From: Arthrobacter sp.
GTDB lineage: Bacteria > Actinomycetota > Actinomycetes > Actinomycetales > Micrococcaceae
DNA: 25,783 nt
Direction: 5' to 3'
Assembly (NCBI GenBank): GCA_030147325.1
Contig: JASLAA010000225.1
Location: forward strand, 1-25,783
A program made the translations under genes and the position numbers. Every line of letters starts with the position of its first letter. Position 1 is the first letter of the stretch. Shown here piece by piece: positions 1-7,215 of the stretch. The notes below the pieces were generated by a model. The model worked only from the letters and a program-made list of their open reading frames with translations, did no database searches and was not told the DNA's origin.

Positions 1-1416
1 GAGGATGGTCTCGTGGAACAGGTGCCCGTCCTGCGTCACCATTCCGAGCGTGTGCCGCATCGACGCGAAGGTGACGTCGCGGACGTCCGTCCCGGCCAGG
101 CGCACGGCGCCGCTGTCGACGTCGTACAGGCGCGCGAGAAGTTGGGCGATGGTCGACTTGCCGGCCCCCGAGGTGCCGACCAGCGCCACGGTCTGGCCCG
201 GTTCGATCCGGAAGGAGACGCCGTGCAGGACCTCCTCGCCACCGCGGGTGTCGAGCGTCGAGACCTCCTCCAGCGACGCGAGGGAGACCTTGTCCGCCGA
301 TGGGTAGGCGAAGCGCACGTCGTCGAACTCGACCGCCACCGGGCCGGCGGGGACGCCGACGGCGTCGGGCTTCTCACGGATGAGCGGCTCGAGGTCCAGC
401 ACCTCGAAGACGCGCTCGAAACTCACCACGGCGCTCATGATCTCCACGCGGGCGTTGGCGAGGCTGGTCAGCGGGGCGTAGAGGCGCGTCAGCAGGAGGG
501 CGAGTGTGACGACCTCACCCGTGTTGAGCTGCCCCTGCAGGGCGAGGAAACCGCCGAGGCCGTAGACCAGGGCGAGCGCCAGCGCCGAGACGAGCATCAG
601 GGCCGTGAAGAACACGAACTGCAGCATCGCGGTCCGCACGCCGATGTCCCGGACGCGCGCTGCACGGACACGGAACTCCTCGGCCTCCTCGTCGGGCCTG
701 CCGAAGAGCTTGACCAGGGTGGCGCCGGGCGCGGAGAACCGTTCCGTCATCTGCGTGCTCATGGCGGAGTTGTGGTCCGCGGCCTCCCGGCGGAGGGCAG
801 CGAGGCGGCTGCCCATGCGGCGGGCGGGGACGAGGAACACGGGCAGCATGACGACGGCGAGCACAGTGACGATCCACGACGTGCTGAGCATCACGATCAG
901 CGTGAGGGCCAGGGCCACGATGTTGGTCACGACCCCGGAGAGGGTGCCGCTGAAGGCCTGCTGCGCGCCGATCACGTCATTGTTCAGGCGGCTCACCAGG
1001 GCACCGGTGCGTGTCCGGGTGAAGAACGCTATGGGCATCTTCTGCACGTGGTTGAAGACCGCCGTGCGGAGGTCGAGGATGACGCCCTCGCCGATCCGCG
1101 CGGAGTACCAGCGGGTCACCAGGGACACCGCGGCATCGGCGACGGCGACCAGCGCGATGACGACGGCGAGCCGCAGGACCGTCCCCGATTCGCCCTGGGC
1201 CACGATCACGTCGACGACCTGGCCTGCGAGCACCGGTGTCGCCACGGCGAGGAAGGCGCCCACCACGGACAGGAGGATGAACAGCAGCAGCTTCGTCCGA
1301 TAGGGCACCGCGAAGGTCATGATGCGTCGGACGGATTCCCGGGAGAAACCGTGCTTGCCGTCCTTCGCCGTCGAGATCTTGTACAGCGAGCTCCAGGCCG
1401 CGCCCTCCATGCTCAT
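1..1416 (-). CDS. ABC exporter, fused permease/ATPase (MsbA/LmrA type), C-terminus cut by window edge
   Basis: The visible 472 codons encode the N-terminal membrane domain and the first part of the nucleotide-binding domain of a type IV half-transporter, which works as a dimer exporting lipids, drugs or peptides. The ATG at 1416 is chosen because AGGAAGG lies about 7 bases upstream; a second in-frame ATG is at 1410. A short cytoplasmic head (about residues 1-32) precedes several hydrophobic segments. The Walker A motif GTSGAGKST is encoded near 152-180 and the Q-loop (VTQDGHLFHET) at about 4-42. The ABC signature, Walker B and H-loop lie beyond base 1, so the truncation comes from the window and not from mutation. 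Substrate cannot be read from sequence. The gene is divergent from the amino-acid uptake operon, so a functional link is not implied. Confidence 0.93.
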   Translation of the reverse strand, partial: MSMEGAAWSSLYKISTAKDGKHGFSRESVRRIMTFAVPYRTKLLLFILLSVVGAFLAVATPVLAGQVVDVIVAQGESGTVLRLAVVIALVAVADAAVSLVTRWYSARIGEGVILDLRTAVFNHVQKMPIAFFTRTRTGALVSRLNNDVIGAQQAFSGTLSGVVTNIVALALTLIVMLSTSWIVTVLAVVMLPVFLVPARRMGSRLAALRREAADHNSAMSTQMTERFSAPGATLVKLFGRPDEEAEEFRVRAARVRDIGVRTAMLQFVFFTALMLVSALALALVYGLGGFLALQGQLNTGEVVTLALLLTRLYAPLTSLANARVEIMSAVVSFERVFEVLDLEPLIREKPDAVGVPAGPVAVEFDDVRFAYPSADKVSLASLEEVSTLDTRGGEEVLHGVSFRIEPGQTVALVGTSGAGKSTIAQLLARLYDVDSGAVRLAGTDVRDVTFASMRHTLGMVTQDGHLFHETIL

Positions 1417-1626
1417 AGCGATTCCTTCCTCGAATGCCAGCTCAAGCTTAGGGGGCCGGCCGCTGGACCCCCGCCGCAATACTTCGGAACAATAAGTGGG
1501 TGCCCCGGTGTTCACCTCGGTAGTGTTCAGCACCGGCCCTGGTGGGTCGAGGCGGAGGCGACTCCCGCCGCCTCATACCTTCTCCGGAACCCACCGCGTC
1601 CTCCGCCCCCGACCGAAGGAATCCCC
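1417..1626. promoter_or_regulatory. Divergent intergenic leader with two stem-loops and weak promoter-like elements
   Basis: This 210-base gap must hold the promoters of both the exporter and the amino-acid operon. On the plus strand a weak pair, TGGACC then AACAAT with an 18-base spacer, ends near 1492; each hexamer matches the sigma-70 consensus at 4 of 6. Downstream, two inverted repeats could fold in the operon leader: CCGGTG (1505-1510) with CACCGG (1531-1536), and GAGGCGG (1549-1555) with CCGCCTC (1568-1574). No known riboswitch class is recognised. The ribosome site GAAGGAAT precedes the ATG at 1627. Confidence 0.35.
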
Positions 1627-2448
1627 ATGAGCTACCGCCTCTCCATCCTTGGCGCCACCGCTGCCCTCAGCCTCGCGCTCACCGGCTGCGGCTCCTCGTC
1701 GACGCCTGCCGGGGAGAGCGGCTCCTCCGAGTCCGGCGCACCGTCATCCCTCCAGGAGATCCAGGACTCCGGCGTGCTGACGGTCGGGACCGAGGGGACC
1801 TACCGCCCCTTCAGCTTCCATGAGGGCGGCAGCGGGCCGCTGACCGGATACGACGTCGAGGTCATCACCGCGGTCGCGGAGCGGATGGGCGTCGAGGCCG
1901 AGTTCCAGGAGACGCAGTGGGACGCCATCTTCGCGGGCCTCGAGGCGGGACGCTTCGACGTCATCGCCAATCAGGTGAGCATCACCGACGAGCGCAAGGA
2001 GACCTACGACTTCTCCGAGCCGTACACGGTGAGTTCCGGCGTCATCGTCACGACGGCGGACAACGCCGATATCTCCTCGTTCGAGGACCTCGCCGGCAAG
2101 ACGACCGCACAGTCGCTGACGAGCAACTGGAACGAGCTGGCGAAGGAGAGCGGCGCGAACGTCGAGCCGGTGGAGGGCTGGGCGCAGTCCATCACACTCC
2201 TCGAGCAGGGACGCGTGGACGCCACCATCAACGACGAGCTGACGTACCTCGACTACCAGAAGACCGACGCCAACGAGGGCATCAAGATCGCCGCGACCAC
2301 GGAGGAGACCTCCCAGAGCGCTGTCGCCGTCCGCAAGGGCAGCACCGAACTGGTGGACGCGATCGACACGGCCCTCGGCGAACTGCGCGCCGACGGGACG
2401 CTCGCCGAGATCTCCGAGAAGTACTTCGGCACCGACGTCAGCGAGTGA
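1627..2448 (+). CDS. Amino-acid (cystine-type) ABC transporter substrate-binding lipoprotein
   Basis: The 273-residue protein is a family 3 periplasmic-type binding protein (SBP_bac_3), anchored outside the membrane to capture a polar amino acid. A signal peptide ends in the lipobox LTGC with Cys21 as the lipidation site, followed by a Ser/Gly-rich tether. The mature domain (about residues 45-270) carries family motifs: GTEGTYRPFSF, LTGYDVEV, DVIANQVSITDERK and YDFSEPYTVSSG. This series, especially NQVSITDERK, is closest in my memory to cystine binders of the FliY/TcyA group, so cystine is the best substrate guess. The start at 1627 has GAAGGAAT four bases upstream. It is the first gene of a three-gene import operon with the permease and ATPase that follow. 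Confidence 0.93.
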   Translation: MSYRLSILGATAALSLALTGCGSSSTPAGESGSSESGAPSSLQEIQDSGVLTVGTEGTYRPFSFHEGGSGPLTGYDVEVITAVAERMGVEAEFQETQWDAIFAGLEAGRFDVIANQVSITDERKETYDFSEPYTVSSGVIVTTADNADISSFEDLAGKTTAQSLTSNWNELAKESGANVEPVEGWAQSITLLEQGRVDATINDELTYLDYQKTDANEGIKIAATTEETSQSAVAVRKGSTELVDAIDTALGELRADGTLAEISEKYFGTDVSE

Positions 2449-2504
2449 TGCCGGCGCGCGGCCTGCCACTGCCCGCCGAGCACCCTGACCGGAGGAGCTG
2501 ATCG

Positions 2505-3164
2505 ATGGACTGGGACCTGCTGCGCACGTCCTTCTGGCCCCTGCTCTCCGGCGGCCTGACGGCGACCATCCCGCTTGCGCTCAGCTCGTTCGCGCTGGGA
2601 CTGGCCTTGGCCCTCGTCGTCGCCCTCATGCGGATCAGCGGAAGGCCCCTTCTCTCGGCGATCGCCCGTTTCTACGTCTCGATCATCCGCGGCACGCCAC
2701 TGCTGGTGCAGCTGTTCGTGATCTTCTACGGACTGCCGTCCGTAGGCCTGACGATCAATCCATGGCCCAGCGCCATCATCGCGTTCTCGCTCAACGTGGC
2801 GGGGTACGCGGCGGAGATCCTCCGCGCGGCGATCCTCTCGGTGCCCAAGGGCCAATGGGAGGCCGGCCACACCATCGGGATGTCGCGGAGCCTGACGCTA
2901 CGGAGGATCATCCTGCCGCAGGCAGCCCGGGTCTCCGTGCCACCGCTGTCCAACACGTTCATCAGTCTCGTCAAGGACACGTCCCTGGCCTCGCTGATCC
3001 TCGTCGGGGAGCTGTTCCGCCAGGCCCAGCAGATCACGTCCTTCTCCGGACAGTTCATGCTCATCTACATGGAGGCCGCCGCCATCTACTGGGTGTTCTG
3101 CCTCGTCCTGTCCAGCGGCCAGTCCGCGCTCGAGAAGAGATTGGACCGCTATGTCGCCCGCTGA
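2505..3164 (+). CDS. Amino-acid ABC transporter permease (HisM/GlnP family)
   Basis: This 219-residue integral membrane subunit has about five hydrophobic segments. It carries the conserved cytoplasmic EAA loop near residues 120-145 (EAGHTIGMSRSLTLRRI followed by LPQAARV), which docks on the ATPase. The IIRGTPLLVQLF motif in the first half is typical of polar amino-acid permeases. A strong ribosome site GGAGGAG lies seven bases before the ATG, 56 bases after the binding-protein gene. The 3' end overlaps the next gene by 14 bases, which suggests translational coupling. A single permease gene implies a homodimeric channel. Length and motifs are normal for the family. Confidence 0.93.
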   Translation: MDWDLLRTSFWPLLSGGLTATIPLALSSFALGLALALVVALMRISGRPLLSAIARFYVSIIRGTPLLVQLFVIFYGLPSVGLTINPWPSAIIAFSLNVAGYAAEILRAAILSVPKGQWEAGHTIGMSRSLTLRRIILPQAARVSVPPLSNTFISLVKDTSLASLILVGELFRQAQQITSFSGQFMLIYMEAAAIYWVFCLVLSSGQSALEKRLDRYVAR

Positions 3165-3915
3165 TGCCCTCCTGACCGTCACCGGCCTGCAGAAATCCTT
3201 CGGGGAGAATCGCGTGCTGTCCTCCATCGACCTCGAGTTGGTGGACGGGCAGGTCCTGGCCCTGGTGGGCCCGTCCGGCTCCGGCAAGACCACCGTGCTG
3301 CGGTGCCTCAACGGACTCGAGACGCCCGACGGCGGGACGGTGGCCTTCCGCGGCGGGCCCGCGGTGGACTTCGGCTCGAAGGTGTCGAAGAAGGACGCGC
3401 TCTCCCTTCGCGACCGCAGCGCCATGGTCTTCCAGAACTACAACCTCTTCCCGCACATGACGGTGCTCGAGAACATCATCGAGGGTCCCGTGCAGGTGCA
3501 GAAGCGCCCCCGCAAGGATGCCGTCGCCGATGCCGAACGGCTGCTGGCGCGTGTGGGCCTCGCCGCCAAACGGGACGACCACCCCTTCAACCTCTCCGGT
3601 GGGCAGCAGCAACGTGTGGGGATCGTCCGCGCGCTGGCCCTGCAGCCCGACCTGCTCCTGTTCGACGAACCGACCTCCGCCCTGGACCCGGAGCTGGTCG
3701 GTGAGGTGCTGACCGTCATCAAGGAGCTCGCGGAGGAGAAGTGGACCATGGTGATCGTGACCCACGAGCTGGCTTTCGCCCGCGAGGTCGCGGACGAGGT
3801 GGTGTTCATGGACGGCGGCGTCGTCGTCGAGCACGGCCACCCCGACCAGGTGCTGCGCGATCCCCGCGAGGAGCGCACGCGCCGCTTCGTCCAGCGCCTG
3901 CTCCACCCCTTCTAG
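3151..3915 (+). CDS. Amino-acid ABC transporter ATP-binding protein (GlnQ/TcyC type)
   Basis: The 254-residue ATPase powers the importer. All catalytic motifs are intact: Walker A GPSGSGKTT (residues 40-48), Q-loop Gln95, signature LSGGQ (148-152), Walker B LLLFDEP (168-174) and the switch His205. The insert between Walker A and the Q-loop (SKVSKKDALSLRDRSAMVFQ) resembles TcyN/YecC-like cystine ATPases, supporting the substrate inferred from the binding protein. The ATG at 3151 overlaps the permease end. The gene ends ten bases from the converging fdhD; only a short CGGCC/GGCCG hairpin (3921-3933) lies there, so no strong terminator separates the two operons. Confidence 0.94.
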   Translation: MSPADALLTVTGLQKSFGENRVLSSIDLELVDGQVLALVGPSGSGKTTVLRCLNGLETPDGGTVAFRGGPAVDFGSKVSKKDALSLRDRSAMVFQNYNLFPHMTVLENIIEGPVQVQKRPRKDAVADAERLLARVGLAAKRDDHPFNLSGGQQQRVGIVRALALQPDLLLFDEPTSALDPELVGEVLTVIKELAEEKWTMVIVTHELAFAREVADEVVFMDGGVVVEHGHPDQVLRDPREERTRRFVQRLLHPF

Positions 3916-3925
3916 GGCGCCGGCC

Positions 3926-4753
3926 TCAGGCCGCGATGCGGTCCGGGTGCGAGTAGCAGTTCAGTGATGTGCCGCGGCTGAATCCCACGAGGGTCAGCCC
4001 GGCGTCGTCCGCGAGGTCCGCTGCCAGCGACGACGGCGCGCTGACGGCCGCGAGCACCGGGATCCCCGCGAGCTGGGCCTTTTGCACGAGCTCGAAGGAG
4101 GCGCGGCCCGAGACCTGGAGGACCATGCCGCGCAGGGGCAGCATGCCCTCGCGGAGCGCCCAGCCCACCACCTTGTCGACGGCGTTGTGGCGTCCTACGT
4201 CCTCCCGCAGGCAGAGGAGTTCACCCTCGGCGGTGAAGAGTCCGGCCGCATGCACCCCTCCCGTACGGTCGAAGAGCTTCTGGCTCTCGCGCAGGCGGTC
4301 GGGCAGGGACGCGAGGATCCCGAGGTCGATCGAGGCGGTGTCCTCGTGGAGGTCGAACTGCGAGGACTTGCGGACGGCGTCGATGGAGGCCGTCCCGCAG
4401 ATGCCGCAGGAACTGGAGGTGTACACGTGGCGCTCCATCGCGGTGTCCGGGAGCTCGACCCCGGGACGCAACTGGGCCTCCACCACGTTGAAGGTCTGCT
4501 GGCCGTTGTCATCCACCCCGGCGCAGTACCTCAGGCTCGGCAGCTGGCCCGGCTCCCACACCACCCCCTCGGACACGAGGAAGCCTGCGACGAGGTCGAA
4601 GTCGTCGCCGGGCGTCCGCATGGTCACGGTGAATGCGCTGCCGCCCAGGCGGATCTCCAGCGGCTCCTCGCCGGCCAGGACGTCCTCGCGGCGCCCGGTC
4701 TGTGCCCCGATGCGGAACTTGGTGATGCGACGTCGTTGCGTGACCCGGTTCAT
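3926..4753 (-). CDS. fdhD: Formate dehydrogenase accessory sulfurtransferase FdhD
   Basis: FdhD takes persulfide sulfur from a cysteine desulfurase and passes it to the bis-MGD molybdenum cofactor of formate-dehydrogenase-like enzymes; without it these enzymes are inactive. The 275-residue product shows the active-site loop SSSCGICG with Cys116 and Cys119, plus TPGDDFDLVAGFLVSEG and LREDVGRHNAVDK, all family signatures. The ATG at 4753 is preferred over an in-frame GTG at 4768 because the ribosome site AAGGAG falls between them, six bases before 4753. The gene is divergent from the molybdopterin oxidoreductase at 4843, its presumed client, so the two probably share a control region. Confidence 0.97.
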   Translation of the reverse strand: MNRVTQRRRITKFRIGAQTGRREDVLAGEEPLEIRLGGSAFTVTMRTPGDDFDLVAGFLVSEGVVWEPGQLPSLRYCAGVDDNGQQTFNVVEAQLRPGVELPDTAMERHVYTSSSCGICGTASIDAVRKSSQFDLHEDTASIDLGILASLPDRLRESQKLFDRTGGVHAAGLFTAEGELLCLREDVGRHNAVDKVVGWALREGMLPLRGMVLQVSGRASFELVQKAQLAGIPVLAAVSAPSSLAADLADDAGLTLVGFSRGTSLNCYSHPDRIAA

Positions 4754-4842
4754 CTGGTACTCCTTCACTCGGCCCTATGATGAGGTTAGTTGACCCCAGA
4801 CACCTTCTGGCACGTCGACTCCGAAACAAGGACGTGAAGAGC
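4754..4842. promoter_or_regulatory. fdhD / oxidoreductase divergent promoter region with an iron-box-like sequence
   Basis: This is the 89-base control region between the two divergent Moco-enzyme genes. TAACCT (read on the minus strand, 4783-4788) has the TAnnnT form of an actinobacterial -10 element for fdhD. The stretch 4781-4799 fits the 19-base DtxR/IdeR consensus TWAGGTWAGSCTWACCTWA at 12 positions, with an intact left half (AGGTTAG) and a poor right half. A TTGACC hexamer (4790-4795) could be a -35 for the plus-strand gene, but no good -10 follows it. The iron-box reading is an inference only. Confidence 0.3.
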
Positions 4843-7167
4843 GTGGCAACGAAGGCACCGAAGGACAACATCGACGAGTCCCAGCTGACGGTGGGCGCGA
4901 GGAAGACGCATGCCGTCGGGCTGCCCGCCGTCATCAACTCCCTGAAGATCTCGATGGACCAGATGGGCCCCGTCCGGAGCGCGCAGACCCTGCTCGCCGT
5001 CAACCAGGTCAAGGGCTTCGACTGCATGGGCTGCGCCTGGCCCGAGGGGGACAAGCGCCACACCGCCGAGTTCTGCGAGAACGGGGCGAAGGCCGTTGCC
5101 GAAGAGGCGACCCGCCGTGTCGTCCCGCCGACGTTCTTCGCCGAGAACTCCCTCGAGGATCTCCTGACCCGGGACGACTACTGGCTGGGCCAGCAGGGCC
5201 GGCTGACCCACCCCATGCTGCTCGACGACGGTGGGACCCACTACCGGCCGGTCTCCTGGGACGAGGCGTACCAGGTGATCGTGGACGAACTCGCCACCCT
5301 CGACAGCCCGGACGAAGCCGTGTTCTACACCTCGGGGCGCACCTCCAACGAGGCGGCGTTCCTGTACCAGCTGATGGTGCGCGGCCTCGGCACCAACAAT
5401 CTGCCGGACTGCTCCAACATGTGCCACGAATCCTCCGGGTCCGCCCTGAACGAGACCCTCGGAGTCGGCAAGGGCACGGTGTCCCTGCTCGACATCGACA
5501 CGGCACCGCTGATCATCGTCGCGGGCCAGAACCCGGGCACCAACCACCCCCGGATGCTCACCTCGCTGGAGAAGGCGAAGAAGAACGGCGGGGCGATCGT
5601 CGCCATCAACCCCCTGCCCGAGGCCGGCCTGCTGCGCTTCGAGAACCCGCAGAACCCGATGGGCCTGCTGGGCACGCGCTTCGGCGGTGGCACCGCCCTG
5701 GCTGACGATTTCCTGCAGATCCGCATCGGTGGCGACCAGGCGCTCTTCCGTGGACTCGGCAAGCATCTGCTCGAACGCGAGGAGGCCACCGGGACGGTCT
5801 TCGACCATGCCTTCATCGCCGAGCACACCCTCGGGCTGGAGGACTACCTCGCCAGCCTGCGCGAGACCTCCTGGGACGAGATCACCCTCGCCAGCGGCAT
5901 CTCCAAGGCGGAGATCACCAAGCTCGGTGACCGCATGATCGCTTCCCCCGGCACGATCGTCTGCTGGGCGATGGGCCTCACGCAGCACAAGCACTCCGTG
6001 GCGACGCTGCGCGATGTGGTCAACGTCCTGCTGCTCCAGGGCAACGTGGGCAAGCCCGGTGCCGGCGTGTGCCCGGTCCGCGGCCACTCCAACGTGCAGG
6101 GCGACCGCACCATGGGCATCTTCGAGCGGATGCCGGAGGCGTTCCACGATGCACTCGACGAGCGCTTCTCCTTCGCGTCCCCACGGAAGCACGGCTTCGA
6201 CACCGTCGCGGCCATCCGGGCGATGCGCGACGGCAAGGCACGCGTCTTCATGGGCATGGGCGGCAACTTCGTGCGGGCGACGCCGGACACCAACGTGACC
6301 GAGCAGGCGCTGCGGAACACCCGGTTGACGGTCCAGGTCTCCACGAAGCTGAACCGCTCGCACCTCGTCACGGGGTCGCGCGCCCTCATCCTCCCCGCAC
6401 TCGGGCGGACGGACCGCGACACCCAGGCGGGAGGCGACCAGCGGGTCACGGTCGAGGACTCCATGAGCGCTGTGCACGCCTCCACGGGTCGGCTGAAACC
6501 CTCCAGTGCCGAGATGCGCTCGGAGATCGCGATCGTCTGCGAGCTCGGAGACCGTCTCTTCGCCCGTGAAGGGAGCCCGTACGTCACCAACGCACCGCAG
6601 CTCGACTGGAAGGCCGCCCAGTCCGACTACCGGGTGATCCGCGAGCACATCAGCGCCGTCGTCCCCGGCTTCGACGACTTCGAGGACCGCATCGACAAGC
6701 CCGGCGGCTTCGTCCTGCCGAACGGTCCCAGGGACAGCCGGACCTTCACCACGGCGACCGGCAAGGCGAACTTCACCGCCAACCTGCTGGAGTACCCGCG
6801 GGTCCCGCAGGGCAGGCTGATCCTCCAGACCCTCCGCTCGCACGACCAGTACAACACCACGATCTACGGCAAGGACGACCGCTACCGCGGGATCCACAAC
6901 GGCCGACGCGTGGTGTTCCTCAGCCCGGAGGACATCGCCGAGTCCGGGCTCGACGACGGCGACATGGTGCACCTGATCTCCGAGTGGGCGGACGGGATCG
7001 AACGCCGGGCGGAGGATTTCCGCGTGGTCGCCTACTCGACGCCGAAGGGCTGCGCCGCAGCGTACTATCCCGAGACGAACGTCCTCGTGCCGCTGGACTC
7101 GACGGCGGACATCAGTGGTACGCCGACGTCGAAGTCAGTGATCATCCGGCTGGAGAAAGCCGCCTGA
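4843..7167 (+). CDS. FdhF/YdeP-family molybdopterin (bis-MGD) oxidoreductase
   Basis: This large molybdoenzyme of about 774 residues resembles formate dehydrogenase H and E. coli YdeP. It shows GFDCMGCAWPE near the N-terminus, a Cx2C pair that is only part of the four-Cys [4Fe-4S] set of classical Fdh. In DCSNMCHESSG, Cys194 sits where Sec or Cys binds molybdenum in FdhF. Cofactor-domain motifs include YTSGRTSNEAA, AGQNPGTNHPRM and GNVGKPGAGVCPVRGHSNVQGDRTMG-like segments. The GTG at 4843 is chosen because family similarity begins at ATKAPKDN. An ORF with ATG at 4777 (22 extra codons) and a GTG at 4834 are in frame, but the extra residues look non-coding and cover the promoter. No electron-transfer subunit is adjacent. 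The true substrate is unknown in this family. Confidence 0.92.
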   Translation: MATKAPKDNIDESQLTVGARKTHAVGLPAVINSLKISMDQMGPVRSAQTLLAVNQVKGFDCMGCAWPEGDKRHTAEFCENGAKAVAEEATRRVVPPTFFAENSLEDLLTRDDYWLGQQGRLTHPMLLDDGGTHYRPVSWDEAYQVIVDELATLDSPDEAVFYTSGRTSNEAAFLYQLMVRGLGTNNLPDCSNMCHESSGSALNETLGVGKGTVSLLDIDTAPLIIVAGQNPGTNHPRMLTSLEKAKKNGGAIVAINPLPEAGLLRFENPQNPMGLLGTRFGGGTALADDFLQIRIGGDQALFRGLGKHLLEREEATGTVFDHAFIAEHTLGLEDYLASLRETSWDEITLASGISKAEITKLGDRMIASPGTIVCWAMGLTQHKHSVATLRDVVNVLLLQGNVGKPGAGVCPVRGHSNVQGDRTMGIFERMPEAFHDALDERFSFASPRKHGFDTVAAIRAMRDGKARVFMGMGGNFVRATPDTNVTEQALRNTRLTVQVSTKLNRSHLVTGSRALILPALGRTDRDTQAGGDQRVTVEDSMSAVHASTGRLKPSSAEMRSEIAIVCELGDRLFAREGSPYVTNAPQLDWKAAQSDYRVIREHISAVVPGFDDFEDRIDKPGGFVLPNGPRDSRTFTTATGKANFTANLLEYPRVPQGRLILQTLRSHDQYNTTIYGKDDRYRGIHNGRRVVFLSPEDIAESGLDDGDMVHLISEWADGIERRAEDFRVVAYSTPKGCAAAYYPETNVLVPLDSTADISGTPTSKSVIIRLEKAA

Positions 7168-7169
7168 CC

Positions 7170-7195
7170 GGGCGCCGACCACGTGGTCGGCGCCC
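7170..7195. terminator. Bidirectional terminator, perfect 26-base palindrome
   Basis: The hairpin starts two bases after the oxidoreductase stop codon. GGGCGCCGACC (7170-7180) pairs with GGTCGGCGCCC (7185-7195) around ACGT, which is itself self-complementary. A short pyrimidine tract (CTTCT) follows on the plus strand. It sits between the converging oxidoreductase and moeA genes (moeA stop at 7216), so it probably serves both. Confidence 0.85.
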
Positions 7196-7215
7196 CTTCT
7201 CGCGGTCGGGTCGGG

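Noticed and set aside
13..1626. Long plus-strand open frame running into the binding-protein gene
   Set aside because: It is antisense to the ABC exporter domain; its translation is Glu/His/Arg-rich low complexity with no family motif. Only the part from the ATG at 1627 codes, with signal peptide and ribosome site.
4786..6972. 728-codon minus-strand open frame opposite the oxidoreductase gene
   Set aside because: High-GC shadow frame; composition is Val/Gly/His/Asp-rich without motifs, and the opposite strand has clear molybdoenzyme motifs throughout.
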